DNA of 64,000 nt from Prorocentrum cordatum (lineage: Eukaryota; Sar; Dinophyceae; Prorocentrales; Prorocentraceae), in the NCBI GenBank assembly GCA_963575745.1, contig CAUYUJ010018560.1:317813-381812 (forward strand). Reading direction: 5' to 3'. Positions within the stretch are counted from its first letter, which is position 1. Every line of letters starts with the position of its first letter. This document shows, piece by piece, positions 1-11,230 of this stretch. A program made the translations under genes and the position numbers. Below the pieces are notes generated by a model. The model was not told where the DNA came from and did not search any database. It saw only the letters and a program-made list of their open reading frames with translations.

Positions 1-1060
1 GGTCGATTTTGGAAGAACTGGTCGCCGATTTTGTCTGAAACGGCCGGTGTTACGGCGCCACTTGGGCTTGCGGCGCCCGCGACGCTTTGTGGACCCTGGG
101 GCGCTCCTGGGGCCTCCTGGAAGGCCTCCTGGAGCCTCCCGGGCCTTTCTGGGGCCTCCTGGTGGCTTCCTGGGAGCTTCCTGGGGCTTGGGGGGGGGCT
201 CGGCGCCATAACACCGGTCGATTTTGGAAGAACTTGTCGCCGATTTTGCCAAAATCGGCTAGTGTTATTGTGCCACTTGGGCTTGGTGTCCTCGACGCTG
301 TGTGGTCTCTGGCGCCCTCCTGGGGCTCCTGGGGCGTTCTGAGGCCTCCTTGGTGGCTTCCTGGGGGCCTCCTGGGGCTTGCTGGGGCCTCCTGGGGAAG
401 GGGGGGGGGAGGCTCGGCACCGTAACACCACTCGGTTTGGGGAGAACTTGTCGCCGATTTCGCCCAAATCGGCCGGTGTTCTGGCGCCACCTTGGGCTTG
501 CGGTGTCCGCGACGCTTTGTGGACCCGGGGCGCTCCTGGGGGCCTCCTGGGGGCCTCCTGGAGCGTCCTGGGCCTCTCTGGGGCCTCCTGGTGGCTTCCA
601 AGGGGCCTCCTGGGGCTTTTGCTGGGGCCTCGTTGGGAAAGGGGGGGGGAGGCGCCATGACACCACTCGGTGTTGGGAGAACTTGTCTCCCATTTTGCCA
701 AAACAGGCCGGTGTTATGGCGCCACCTTGGCTTTCGCTTTCGGTGTCCGCGACGCTTTGTGGATTCTGGGGCCCTCCTGGGGCCTCCTGGGGCTCATGAT
801 GCGTTCTGGGGCCTCCTGGTGGCTTCCTGGGTGCCTCCTGAGGCTTGCTGGGGCCTCCCAGGGAGGGGGGGGGTGGCTCGGCGCCATAACGCCTCTCGGT
901 TTTGGGAGAACTTGTCGCCGATTTTGCCAAAATCGGCCGGGGTTACGGCCCAAATTGGGCTTTCGGTGTCCGCGACGCTTTGTGGACCATGGGGCCCTCC
1001 TGGGACCTCCTGGAGCCTCCCGGAAGGCTCCTGGAAGGGAGCGACGCTTACGGCTTACCG
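1..1060. repeat. Tandem repeat, about 213-240 bp unit, 5 units
   Basis: Five units recur, each with a core reading CCGATTTTGCCAAAATCGG (self-complementary), then a GACGCTTTGTGGA block and a GGCCTCCTGG-rich stretch. Core copies start near 26, 238, 451, 691 and 916. The open frames on both strands come from this GC-rich minisatellite and are not taken as genes. The array runs off the left edge of the window. Confidence 0.85.
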
Positions 1061-1930
1061 TAAGCCGTAATCCTAAACTCAACAAGCGGAGGCTGAGCGC
1101 TTACCGCTTACCGCTAGAATGTTTTATTTGTTTCCTTACCGCTTGCCGCAAGCTGCAACTATCAAGATCACAACCGTTTGAACATCCAGCAGCGTCCCAA
1201 AACACCGTCATCGGGACTTCAACGCTCCAGATCAACCTGACTGTTGCGTTTTGACGATCCTGACCCGTGAACTTCTGGTACGTTAACCATGAGTACCCGT
1301 AACACTCTTGCACATATTTAAGACGAGTGTATGCCGCGCTAGGGCGAAAATCCACTTTGATAAAAAAACGCCCTAAATCCATGCAGCTCTTGCAGGTGTC
1401 TTCAAACGAATGTGCGCACCGCTAGGGCGAGAGCCACATTTTGAAAACCACCCGCCCTCAATCCGTGAAGCTCCTGTACATGTTTAGATGAATGTGCGCG
1501 GCGCTGGGGCGAGAGCCAACCACCCGCACTCAATCCGTGAAACTCTTGCACACTTTTGAAACGAAGTGCGCGACGCTGGGGCGATAGCCACATTTTGAAT
1601 ACGATCTGCCCTGAATCCGTGAAGCTCTTACACTTGTCTGAAAACGAATGTGCGCAGCGCTAAAACAATAACCACATTTTGAAAACGGCCCGCCCTCAAT
1701 CCGTGAAGCTCCTGCAAACGTTTGAAACGAATGTGCGCGGCGCTAGGGCGAGAGCCACATGTTGAAAACTACCCGCCCCCCATCTTCGAACTGCTGCCAA
1801 TGAGCAAACGTCGGGATCAGAAATGGTAAATAATTCTCAAGAGAAGTGCCCGGCCCGCCCTTCCGACTGGCCTGTGGGACATGGGGGATTCATTTTTAAG
1901 GAACATGAATGGAGGAGGAGGAGGTCACGT
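1061..1930 (+). repeat. Composite satellite element, copy A
   Basis: After a short palindromic run (CTTACGGCTTACCGTAAG), one about 75-bp repeat with GGGACTTCAACGC (1190-1290) leads into about six copies of an 85-bp unit (1300-1790) containing CGTGAAGCTC, ACGAATGTGCGCGGCGCTA and GCGAGAGCCACATTTTGAAA. A roughly 100-bp non-repeated tail (1800-1910, CCGGCCCGCCCTTCCGACTGG) and a short GGA run close it. Three more copies with the same order and orientation lie at 35885, 41282 and 49015. Confidence 0.8.
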
Positions 1931-2855
1931 AATAAGGTAAGGGCGCTCGAGGCTCTGAATCCTACCTAGTGGGCACTGCTGGACCCCTGATGCAAGGCCT
2001 GCCAGTCTTCGCGCAGGCCTGCCTGCCAGACACGCAGAAGGCACACTCCCCTCTTGGACAGAAAGGGGAGCAGAAACGTAACTTGCTGAGTGGGCTCGCT
2101 CCACCGCGCTGGCCTCTGGCACCCCAGGGCTCTTCGCAGGACGAGGGGTCGAACCACCGCGGAGTTGCCGAGGGGTCTGCTCAGGCTGATCCCGAGCTTC
2201 GGTTTGTTGGCTGCCCCCTCGTTGTTCCACAGCGACCAGGCATGCCTTTCCATTGAGAAAACCAGGCGTCGAATCGAACCAAGACCCTGGCAAAAGCAAT
2301 GCCTGCTCCGTGGTGCAGTGTACAAGCGATCTGCCAGCCCCCTTGGGGGGCGCAAGGCCGTGGAGTTTCCTGTTGAAGCCGCTGGGCTGCTGAGGGGAGG
2401 GAGGGAGGGTGGGAAGAAGGAAGGAAGGAAGGCTGGAAGCAAAAAGAGAAAGACTTTTGTTCTTCGAGACTTGCGAGCATCCCTGCAAGTTCTGCACCAC
2501 CGCGTTGCACCGAGCAAGCCCAGAGCCACGCGAACACCAACCTGCAATAGGGGCGCTCGTCTGCGCCAAAGAGGCGCCAATGCGGCGCGAATGGTCGCCA
2601 ATGCAAAAGGAAACACTCAAAACACTATCTTGACAACAAGAACACTCGCACCTAATCCAGCGCATTCTTCTACATGTCCTCCATCAAGGCGACTCGCCGG
2701 GGCATCGTTTCTGGATGGGCTAGTGGGGATACGCGAAGCATCAACAATTATCGCCAGCGCCCATGCGATCCTGCACTGGTATGGCCAGCAAGGTGTAGAT
2801 GCTTCATCCTGCCGCCTCTTGATGGCAGAGCCTCGACCCTGCCTCGACGAGAGCC
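1931..2855. other. Stretch without a supportable gene
   Basis: Open frames of 140-270 codons exist on both strands over the same bases, so none stands out as coding. A (GGAAGGAAGG) run sits near 2395-2440. The 17-base string GTGGGGATACGCGAAGC (about 2725) recurs at about 38668. It lies just 3' of the oxygenase gene, so part may be its 3' untranslated region. Confidence 0.4.
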
Positions 2856-4052
2856 TCAGAGCTCCGCCGACCCCGACAGGGGTATCCTCTCCTCCAGCCA
2901 CGAGGTGAAGGAGAACCGGTGACGGGACGGATCCACTGCATCGCTCACCCGGTCGACAATGCCAGAGAACCAGACAACGACATCAACATAACCCTTTGGA
3001 CGTCCGCGGACGGTTTCGCCGCCAGCGCAGGGCCCCCCTCCCAGCACCCCTCCTGGCGCCGCCCCCCGCGCGGGGTGCGGGGAGGCGGGCTGGCGCCGGC
3101 GGAGAAGCCGTCCGCGGACTTCCGAGGTTTTATGTTCAAGTGGTCCTCCGATCCCCTAGATGTGCCAAGAGTCCATCGTCGGGACGAAGAAGCCCGCCTG
3201 GTTGTAGCGGGTGGGCGCGCGGAACGCCGTCGGAAAGTGACCTCCCGATCCCTGTGGATTCCCTACCCCCTTACCACACCAGACAAAGCTCCCTCCCCAC
3301 TCGGGATCCCAGTCGGGCGACGGCGTCCAGTAGCTGAAACAGAGCCGCCGCTCATTGTAGTCACCGGGATAGATGTTCAGGTCGGTGTGCATATTGATGT
3401 AGTCACCGGGACGGTACTCGCGAAACAATAGCTCGCTCATGAAAAGCTCATCGATGCCATCATCGGTGCCGGTGAGGAGGATGGTCCACCCCTTGATCCA
3501 CTTCTGCTGCCGAAAGAGCTCCTGGACTGCCATGCGGCCTGGCAGCTTCAGCTCCCTGTCATCAATGATATTGTAACTAAAGAACTTCTCCCTGCCAGGC
3601 GCTGCTAACCCCCGCGCCACAAACACGCACCGATCGTTCGGACTAAACTGCGCGTTGTACTCCTTCAGCCCTCCTTGCTGACCTAATGGGGTGTTCTCTA
3701 AGGGGTCGCCCCAGTTCTTACCCCAGGCAAGGTGCTGCACCGACTCGTTGTGGAGCATCTCTGCCAGCGCCGGCGCGAAGAAGTTGTCGATGATGCCTAA
3801 CTGCTTGCCGACCAGCTTGCCGTTGAGCTCCCGCAGGAAGTCCCTGTCGAACCTCCAGTCTCCAAGCAAGTCCAGGTCCTGGTGGGCGAGATGCGTCCAA
3901 GCCGCGTGCAAGCTCTGCTCCGACACCCGCTGGGGCGGCTGCATGCCGCTGCGTGCGGGCCGGCAGAGCAGGGAGAGAACGAGGCCACCGAGCGCGTACC
4001 GCCCTCGTCTCCGAGGGCGGGTCGCCGAGGGCGGGCCGGCCAGCACGAGCAT
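2856..4052 (-). CDS. 2-oxoglutarate/Fe(II)-dependent oxygenase, two exons
   Basis: Exon 1 (4052 down to about 3156) starts at the first ATG of an open frame that extends further upstream without stop. A basic stretch and a hydrophobic segment (YALGGLVLSLL, residues 19-29) suggest a signal anchor. The double-stranded beta-helix fold is marked by YRPGDYINMHTDLN, giving the iron ligands HxD (His222, Asp224), and the distal ligand in VPTMDSWH (His297). The frame then stops at TAG. Exon 2 (about 2960-2856) supplies the missing end, with SRHRFSFTSW carrying the Arg expected to bind 2-oxoglutarate, followed by TGA. The spacing from His to Arg fits the prolyl-4-hydroxylase-like superfamily. Such enzymes hydroxylate proteins or small molecules; the substrate cannot be told. 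The intron (about 3155-2961) is mostly a foldback repeat and lacks obvious GT/GC-AG ends, so the exact junction is unresolved. An upstream exon is possible. Confidence 0.8.
2965..3143. repeat. Foldback element filling the oxygenase intron
   Basis: Arms GTCCGCGGACGGTTTCGCCG (3002 onward) and its near-complement ending at 3119 enclose a GC-rich loop. Weaker pairing extends outward to about 2965 and 3143 (TTATGTT against AACATAA). The foldback occupies almost the whole intron. Bases around both intron ends resemble each other (CTCTTGGCA and CTCTGGCA), as a target duplication would. This matches what is described for introner elements in dinoflagellates; that it is one is inference. Confidence 0.7.
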
Positions 4053-4194
4053 CGCCCCCCAGCGCAGCTGCAAGTGCGGGCGTGGTTGGTCCTCCTGGGT
4101 CAGACTGGCTCGGGCCAGGCGGCCCGAGCCGAAATTGCTACGGATGCGAGTCAATAGCGTTGATCCCTCCAGACCTCCGGATCTCCGTCCTCTG

Positions 4195-4440
4195 CCTGCT
4201 CCTCCTGATCCACCTCCTCCTCCTCCTCCTACTCCTCCTCCTCCTCCTCATCTCCTTCTCCTCCTCCTCCTCCCCCTCCTCCTCCTCCTCCTCCTCCTCC
4301 TCCTTTTCCTTCTCCTCCTGCTCCGCTTCCTCCTCCTCCCTGTGTTCCTCCCACTCCTCCTCCTCCCTCCTCCTCCCTCCTCCTCCTCCTCCTCCTCCTC
4401 CTCCTCCTCCTCCTCCTCCTCCTCCTCGTCCTCCTTTGGC
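4195..4440. repeat. (TCC)n microsatellite
   Basis: About 245 bp of CTCCTC with few interruptions, just upstream of the oxygenase start on its coding strand. The poly-Ser, Leu, Pro, Glu and Arg frames here are translations of the repeat. Confidence 0.95.
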
Positions 4441-4735
4441 CTCCTCATGCTCCTCATGATCCCCCCCCCTCCCTCCCTCCTGCCCTCTCCTTCCCTTTCC
4501 CCTCTCCTGTCTGTCCCTCCCCCCCTCCCTGGGAGGGTCGTCGCCAGCGCTCGACGACGACCCTCCCTCCCTCCCTATGCCTGTCCCCTCGCCCTCCCTC
4601 GCTGCCCCCCTCGCCTCCCGAGAGAAGGCTCGGCGGCTGGATCCCGGAGCCGAGCTCGCGCCGAGCTCGGTCGGCGGGAGGGCCCCCCCCCACCGACCAG
4701 GATCAGCCCACCAGCGGCCGCCGAGCCCCGACAGC

Positions 4736-4965
4736 GTTTGCGATCGATGGCAACGATGGCGAGAACGATCACAACGATCACAGCGATCCAGCAACGATCA
4801 ATGGCAACGATGGCAACGATCAATGGCAACGATGGCAACGATCACAACGATAACGATCACAGCGATCACAACGACAACGATCACAACGATCGCAACGAGG
4901 GCGATAACGATCAATGGCAACGAGGGCGAGAACGATCACAGCGATCGCAACGATCCAGGCTTCTC
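4736..4965. repeat. Minisatellite of AACGATCAC / AATGGCAACGATGGC units
   Basis: Short units built on CAACGAT repeat across about 230 bp. No conserved gene is visible in any frame. The 200 bp that follow (4966-5177) are GC-rich unique sequence with no recognisable feature. Confidence 0.85.
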
Positions 4966-5177
4966 TCCTGCTGTGCCCCGTGAGTGTACGTGACGCGGGA
5001 TGAACAGGGCCCGCCGAGGACTCTGCCGACCCGGGCCTGCCGCGGGTCTCAGACACCGAGCTGGACACAAGAGCGGCGACGCCGGGCTCCCGCCCGGCCC
5101 GGGCCGAGGGTGCCGAGAGGGGGGGGGCTTGGGCGGCCCAGGCGTGGAGCCAGCCGGGGAAGAAAAAAAGCCCGAGG

Positions 5178-6235
5178 ACCAGCGTCGTCGTCTGTCGTCT
5201 GTCGTCTGTCGTCCGTCGTGTGTCGTGTGTCGTCTGTCGTCTGTCCTCCGTCGTCTGTCGTCTGTGTCTGTCGTCCTCTGTCGTCTGTCGTCTGTCGTCG
5301 TCGTCGTCGTCGTCGTCGTCTGTCTGTCGTCTGTCGCCTGTCGTCTGTCGTCTGTCGTCTGTCGTCATCGTCTGTCGTCGTCGTCCGTCGTCGTCGTCGG
5401 CGTCGTCGTCTGTCGTCGCCGTCTGTCGTCTGTCGTCGTCGTTTGCCGTCTGTCGTCAATTGACTGCCGTCTGTCGTCTGTCGTATGTCGCCTGTGGTCG
5501 GCGTCCGTCGCGAGTTGTCGTCGGCGTCGTCCTGATCGCCGCCGCCGCCGCCGTCGTCGTCGTCATCGTCCGTCGCCGTCATCGTCCGTCGCAGTCGTCA
5601 TCGTCCGTCGCCGTCATCGTCGTGGTCGTCGTCTGTCACCTGTCGTCTGTCGTCTGTCGCCTGTCGTCTGTCGTCTGCCGTCTGTCGTCGTTGTCGTCGT
5701 CGTCGTGAGTCGGCGTCGTCGTCGTCGTCGCCATCGTCGCCTTCGTCGTCGTCGTCATTGTCGGCGCCCACACCGTCGTCGTCGTCGTCGTCGTCGTGGT
5801 CGTCGTCGTCTGTCGTGTCGTCCTCGTCGTCTGTCGTCGTCTGTTGTCTGTCGTCTGTCGTCTGTCGTCTGTCATCTGTCGTCGTCGTCCGTCGTCGTCG
5901 TCGTTCCTTCGTCGTCGATGTCGTCCGTCGTCCGTCGTCGTCGTCATAGTCGTCGTGGTCGTCCTTGTCATCGTCGTCGCCTGTCGTGTGTCGTCGTCGT
6001 CTGTCGTCTGTCGTCGGCCGTCTGTCGTCTGTCGGCTGTCGGCTGTCGTCTGCCGTCGTCGTCGTCGTCCGTCGCCTTATCGCCGCCGCGCCCGACAGCG
6101 TAGTCGCCGCCGTCGTCGCCTGTCGTCGTCGTCGTCGTGTTCGTCGTCGTTATCGTCGTCGTCGTCTGTCGTCTATAGTGTGTCGTCTGTCGCCTGTCGT
6201 CTGTCGCCTGTCGTTTGCAGTCGGTCGTCTGTCGT

Positions 6236-6267
<32 letters not shown>

Positions 6268-6495
6268 GTACTCTGTCGTCTGTCGTCCGTCGTCGTCCTC
6301 GTCCGTTGTCTGTCGTCTGTCCTTTGTCGTCTGTCGTCGGCGTCGTCGTCGACATCGTCGTCGTGGTCGTCGTCGTCGTCGTCATCGTCGTCGTCGTCTG
6401 TCGTCGTCTGCCATCGTCTGTCGTCGTCGTCTGTCGTCTGTCGTCTGTCGGTTGTCGTCTGTCGTCTGTCGTCCGTCGTCCGTCGTCGTCATCAT
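5178..6495. repeat. 1.3-kb (TCGTCTG)n satellite
   Basis: TCGTCTGTCG and (GTC)n alternate for about 1.3 kb, interrupted by variants such as GCCGTCATCGTCCGTC. All six frames are open for long distances as Ser/Arg/Val or Asp/Thr/Arg repeats, which is a property of the motif and not evidence of coding. Confidence 0.95.
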
Positions 6496-7110
6496 GGTAA
6501 AGAGATGGCATGGGAGTGAAACAGGAAGAGGGAGTTCAGAAAAGAACAGCGAGACAGAGGGACGGAGAGAGAGAAGGAGAAAGATAGAGGAACATATAAG
6601 GTGGATAGAGAGAGAGACAAGCAGACAGAGTCAATGAGAGACCAACGACCGTTCGAAACAAGAGCACGCCGAGAGCACCACATCAAAATACAGAGACAGC
6701 AAAAGCAAAACGCCCTGCCTCTTTCACGGGCGCGGCTGGCGCATCGACATCGTCCTGGCCCTCGTCCAGCTTCAGGCCTCCCTTCGGTGCACCACTTGCC
6801 GCCCAGAGACGACGCGGCCGACTCCGGAATCCGTGGACACATCGTTGACCTCTCCGGGGAGGTCTGCCTTTGTTCCCGCCGCCCTCCGCCAACATTCCAC
6901 CCGCTTCTGCCAGAGCGACCGCCCTCGTTTTACTTCCGCCGCCTTCCGCCATGGATCTTGGGGATGCGCGGTAAGGATGCAATGCCTTTGGACGCCCAAA
7001 CTGAAGCCCAAGCTGGCAGGCCAAGGTATGTGCCGACGGGCAAGGACGCAAGGGTGCCCTGGGAAGGAGACTCATCATCATGATGCGACCACCTTTGGAT
7101 GTGGCTTGTT
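6496..7110. repeat. GA-rich spacer and dispersed repeat GCGGTAAGGAYGCAA
   Basis: 6496-6710 is purine-rich (GAGAGAGAC runs). From 6868 a CTCCGCC-rich block leads to GCGCGGTAAGGATGCAATGC (6967), then GGCAAGGACGCAAGGGTGCC (7039). The same pair of strings recurs at 60748-60865 and 61258-61400, so this is a dispersed repeat. A minus-strand frame over 6683-6780 has plausible codon use but no recognisable motif. Confidence 0.6.
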
Positions 7111-7111
7111 T

Positions 7112-7235
7112 TGCGAGGAGGAGGCGGAGGTGGAGGCGGAGGCGGAGGCGGAGGAGGAGGAGGAAAAGGAGGAGGAGGAGGAGTGGACGTGGAGGCGGAG
7201 GGGAGGGAGGAGGAGAAGGACAAGGATGAGGATGA
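7112..7235. repeat. (GGAGGC)n/(GGA)n microsatellite
   Basis: Imperfect GGAGGCGGAGG repeat giving poly-Gly/Glu frames. The next 500 bp (7236-7740) are GC-rich with no gene I can support. Confidence 0.9.
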
Positions 7236-7740
7236 GGAGGCGAGGTCACTGGGCTGCCACCGCCCACGCATGCGTTGCGTCGGCGAACAGCAGACATTCC
7301 TGCTCCGGCGTGCCGGCAGGCAGGCGTGCACCACCGCCGCGACCCGCCCGCCGCGACCCGCCGCCATGCGGCCTGGCTGCACCTGCGCCCCAGCTGCTGA
7401 GGACGGCGGGTGGGCAGTAAGCATCTGCCCACCCTCGCGTGAGGTCGCGGTGGTGGCTTGGCCCAGGTCCCGCCCGCGTCGAGGCACTCCCTTGCGGGGG
7501 CTGCTTTCGTCACCCCTCCCTCCCTCCCCCTCCCCCCCCCCTCCCCCTCCTTCCCCTCCCCCCTCTCCCTCCCCCAGGCCCCGCACGACTCCGTGCTTGT
7601 CAAGAGGTGCAAAAGAAGGCCCGCCCAGCTCGCGCGTCCCACCGCTCGCGCGGCCTCGAGCGCCCCAGCGCCCCCAGGGCCCTGCAGCGACGCCGAGATG
7701 GGGACTGCACCCACCCCCTCTCGCTGTGGAACATGATTGA

Positions 7741-8215
7741 TCCACGAACCCAGGAACGGATGCAGAACTGAGAGGCACGAATGCGCTTCAAAATATCTCA
7801 ATTGGGCGATGGGCAGTGGCAGTGCTGAAGGTATCGATGAAAATGGTACCGTGCCAGGGGCTGTGCTGCGCTGCGCTGGGCCGTGCTGCGATTGCACATA
7901 AATGGTGCACAGTTGAGGGCTGCACGCAAATGGTGCATCACAAAGGGTGGCACCCACCTTCTTTCGTTGCAAAAAAAAACCCTGAGGACAGCACGACCCA
8001 CCCCCACACCCAGCCAGGGCCTTCGGCCTCTGGAGGCCATCGCTGGGCCTCGAGGCTGTCAACACGGTCGACCTACGCACCTGGAAATGAATGTAGAAGT
8101 GCGAAGCATAGCACAATTTTCAAAACATCTGATTGGGCGACGGGCAATTGCAATCCTGAACGTCGATGGTTACGTACCGTGTCTGGGGCTGTGCCGTGCT
8201 GTGCCGTGCTGAATT
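7741..8215 (+). repeat. Direct duplication, about 105 bp, 310 bp apart
   Basis: The segment at about 7785-7890 (ATTGGGCGATGGGCA, GGTACCGTGCCAGGGGCTGT) recurs diverged at about 8120-8212 (ATTGGGCGACGGGCA, CGTACCGTGTCTGGGGCTGT). The intervening sequence has short CATAAATGGTGCA repeats and no gene. Confidence 0.7.
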
Positions 8216-8384
8216 GAAATGTGTCATGCATCGGTGAATTGCCTTGCGCTCCATAGCGTTGTGGACGAAGTCGTCCTTGGCATCCGAATCCTGACCGAAC
8301 TGATCTGGTTCGTAAGCTCGAGCTGCCTGAGCGCACAGCTCGCCCAGAACTGAATGCAATCGAAACGTGCGGGGCGCACAATCA

Positions 8385-8600
8385 GCTCGAGCTCAATATC
8401 CGATTCAGTTCCGAAGCGGGACGAGCCAACGAGGGGATTATCTGCACCGAGGCGAAACGCACCGACAGTGAGCGGACCGAAACGCGGTGAACCCAGACGT
8501 GATTAACTGAGACAAGACGAACCCAAAGACTACGAATCGAGACGACGGCCGAACCGACCCTAACCGAATCGGGGCAAAACAAACTGAGACTGGGATGAGC
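8385..8600. repeat. Degenerate ACCGAA/GACGA short repeats
   Basis: Strings such as CGGACCGAAACG, GAGACAAGACGAAC and CGAATCGAGACGACGGC recur every 10-20 bases. A similar array occurs at 20585-20700. No coding signal was seen. Confidence 0.5.
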
Positions 8601-8754
8601 CGAATTCTACCAACCCCTGTTCTTCCCCTTCGGGGAGGCGCTTGCCCCTCCCGAGAAGGCACAAATCATTGGTGTTGCTTAGGTGTTGGGCCTATTTGCG
8701 CCTCGGGGGAACGGGGTGCGCTAATTCGAAGCCCCCGTCTTTGATCGATCACCT

Positions 8755-8995
8755 CCAAGATAGGCCCTACATATACATGTATGTCCATATACATGTATAC
8801 AAACCTTTACATGTGTATATATATATATACACATATATATGTATGCACACATATATGTATATCTATGTACCTATATCAATGTATATATATAGGTATATGT
8901 ATATAGATATGTATAAGACTGCATTGGCGTTTCGCGCCTTGCACCTTGGTTATCCTCCTCCTCCTCCTCTTCCTCCTCCTCCTCCTAATACACCG
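8755..8995. repeat. AT-rich (TATACATG)n tract and (CCT)n run
   Basis: An alternating ATATAC/ATGTAT tract at 8765-8915 stands out from the GC-rich surroundings. A second tract occurs at 10396-10475. A TCC run lies at 8954-8988. The 300 bp after it (8996-9300) hold a small inverted GAATCCCGGGTTCG/CGGGATTC pair and nothing else recognised. Confidence 0.85.
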
Positions 8996-9299
8996 AATCC
9001 CGGGTTCGCCACGAATTCAATTTTGCTGCGAACGCGGGATTCGGGTCAATTTGGTGAGTGTCGTAGGAGACGCCGTCGGGCAGACGCACGATTGTGCAAA
9101 AGAATGACGTTCGGGTCATTCGCGTGGCCACCACACGGGCTCGCTCGTGGCCCAAGTCGCCCGGTCGCGCAATGCAAGGCAATGGAAAATAACGCCTCAT
9201 CGTTCCTAATCGTACTTCTCGTTCGTCCACGCTCTCGCCTGGCATTGCGAACCATTTCCCGTCTGCCGCAGGACTTTTTGCGGAGGCTCCTCGTTGGAG

Positions 9300-10190
9300 A
9301 ACCTCTAAGGGGCCTCACGAAGGCCTCTCAAGAGCTTTGGGGACCTCTGGAGGCTTCCCGGGTGCCTTTTTGGGCCGTCTTGGGAATCCTTGTGAGGCCC
9401 GTGTGGGCCGTCTTGGGTCCCTCTTGGGCTGTCCTGGGGCCTTCTTGGGGAGCTTGGGCCCTCTTTGGGGACCTCCCATGGCCCTCGTGGGTCTCTCTTG
9501 GGAGCCTGTGGGAGCCTCGTGAGCTTCTTTTGGGCCGTCTTGGGGCAGTCTTGGGGTCCTCTTGGGAGCCTCTTGGGCCGTTGCGGGGCGATTTCGCCGG
9601 CTTCTTGGGCCGTCTTGGGCGCTGCTACGACACAGAAGACGAAGATGCTAAACATTCACGTTTCCCCTAAAGAATGGGGCGATGTTTGCCTTCGGGGGGC
9701 TCGCCTGAAAGCCTCTTGGGGCGTCTTTGGGGCCTCTTGGGTCGTCTTTGGGGCATGTTGGGCCGTCTTGGGGCCCTCTTGGCGCTGCCGTGGGGCTCTC
9801 CTGGAAAACTGGGGCCCTCTTGGGGACATCCCATGGCCCTCGTGGGTCTCTCTTGGGAGCCTGTGGAGGCCTCGTGAGCTTCGTTTGGGCTGCCTTGGGG
9901 CAGTCTTGGGGTCCTCTTTGGTCCGTCTTGAAGCCCTCTTAGGGGCCTCTTGGGCAGCTGCGGGGCGATTTCGCAAGCTTCTTGGGCCGTCTTGGACGCT
10001 GCTACGACACAGACAGCGAATATTCCCAATGACATGGGACGATGTTCGCCTCTTAGGGGCTCTCCTGAAGGCCTCTTAGGGCATCTTTGGGGCCTCTCGG
10101 GCCGCCTTGGAGGCCTCTTGGTCCGTCTTGGAGCCATCTTGCGCTGCCGTGGAGCTCTCCAGCGCCTCTCCGACCACTTCTCTGATCGCC
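9300..10190 (+). repeat. Higher-order minisatellite, about 355-bp unit
   Basis: GGGCCGTCTTGGGG-type 15-20 bp units are organised in a higher-order repeat. CATGGCCCTCGTGGGTCTCT occurs at 9478 and 9833; a GGGCGATTTCG...GCTGCTACGACACAGA block occurs at about 9586 and 9963; ATGGGGCGATGTT/ATGGGACGATGTT occurs at 9673 and 10033. A related block occurs near 35747-35800. Long open frames here are artefacts. Confidence 0.85.
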
Positions 10191-10690
10191 TTGAGCTTGC
10201 CGGCAAGGCATGGCAAGCCGCCTTGGGAGGCGCGGCAGGGCTGCGGGACCTCTTCCAAGGGCGTGCAGGGGGGCCCAAAGCTCCAAATCGGGGGAGGTCC
10301 ACTTTGGGGGGGGGGGCTTCCCGGCAACCCGGGGAATCCGAAATTCGTTGGGGGGGCGGCCCTGTCCGGGGCCCCCGGCCCTATAACAAATAATAACTAA
10401 GAAAATTAGCACACATACATGCATACATATATACATAGATGTATGAATGTATGTGTATATATAAATATATGTTAACTAGCACTCCATATCGAATGATTGC
10501 TGACCTCCCGACGCTCCTGATCGTCTCTCCTGTTCTCTCTGACTGCCGTTCTCCTTCTCCTCCTCCTCATCCTCGTCCCTTGCGCTGCCTCCCCGCATTC
10601 TGCTCCTCCTCCTCCTCCTCATCCTCCTCCGCCGCCTCCTCCTCCCTCCCTCTCCCTCCATACACCCATCCATCCTCCTCATCCTCGCCC
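10191..10690. repeat. Spacer, AT tract and (TCC)n tract
   Basis: 10191-10395 is unique GC-rich sequence. A short minus-strand frame (about 10230-10160, GKLKAIREVVGEALES) looks helix-like but has no clear splice sites. 10396-10475 is an ATACAT tract; 10550-10685 is TCC-rich. Confidence 0.6.
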
Positions 10691-11230
10691 AATGCGATCA
10701 TGAGCGAAGGCAAGTACGGGGAGCTGCCGATGCCATTGGGGTTTCCGAACCCCACCGACACTCCTGTTCCTTCATATCCAAACAGAGATTCAATAGGAAA
10801 GAGCGAAGATAAGGGGGAGGGAGGATTAGGATTGGATAGGCTTCAAAGAAGAATGCAACAGGGAATGGCGAGGAGGAGGGGGACGGAGGATTCGATTTGG
10901 ATTGAGAAGGATTAAACTAATAATTCAATGAGAAAGGGCGAGGCGGAGGGGGGAGGAGGATTCTGTTGGATTTGAATTGGATCCAGATTGGAGCTTATGA
11001 GAAAAAACAGCAAAAAAAAGAAATGGAAGAAGAAGACGAAGGGGAAGGGAGAAGGAGGAGGAGAAAGGATTCGACTAATACTGAACAAGACTGGAATAAG
11101 GATCCGATAGGAAACGGCGAGGAGGGGGAGGGAGGATTGTATAGGATTAGAATGGGGTCCAGATAGGAGCCTGATAAGACAGGAAAGGGGAGAAGAGGGG
11201 AAAGGATGTGCATGAGAGGGAAGATACTTT
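10691..11230 (+). repeat. Array of GGATTCGATTGGAT / GGAGGAGG blocks
   Basis: Roughly 90-bp blocks repeat: a string such as GGATTGGATCCAGATTGGAGC, then AGGAAAGGGCGAGGAGG, then a GGA-rich part. The same family appears in opposite orientation at 12500-12880, and in both orientations at 14440-15145. Confidence 0.7.

Noticed and set aside
5000-6519. Several long Ser/Val/Arg and Asp/Thr frames on both strands
   Set aside because: They come from the (TCGTCTG)n satellite, which has no stop codons in most frames.
10155-10235. Possible coiled-coil exon GKLKAIREVVGEALES on the minus strand
   Set aside because: Short, with no convincing acceptor or donor, and surrounded by minisatellite.
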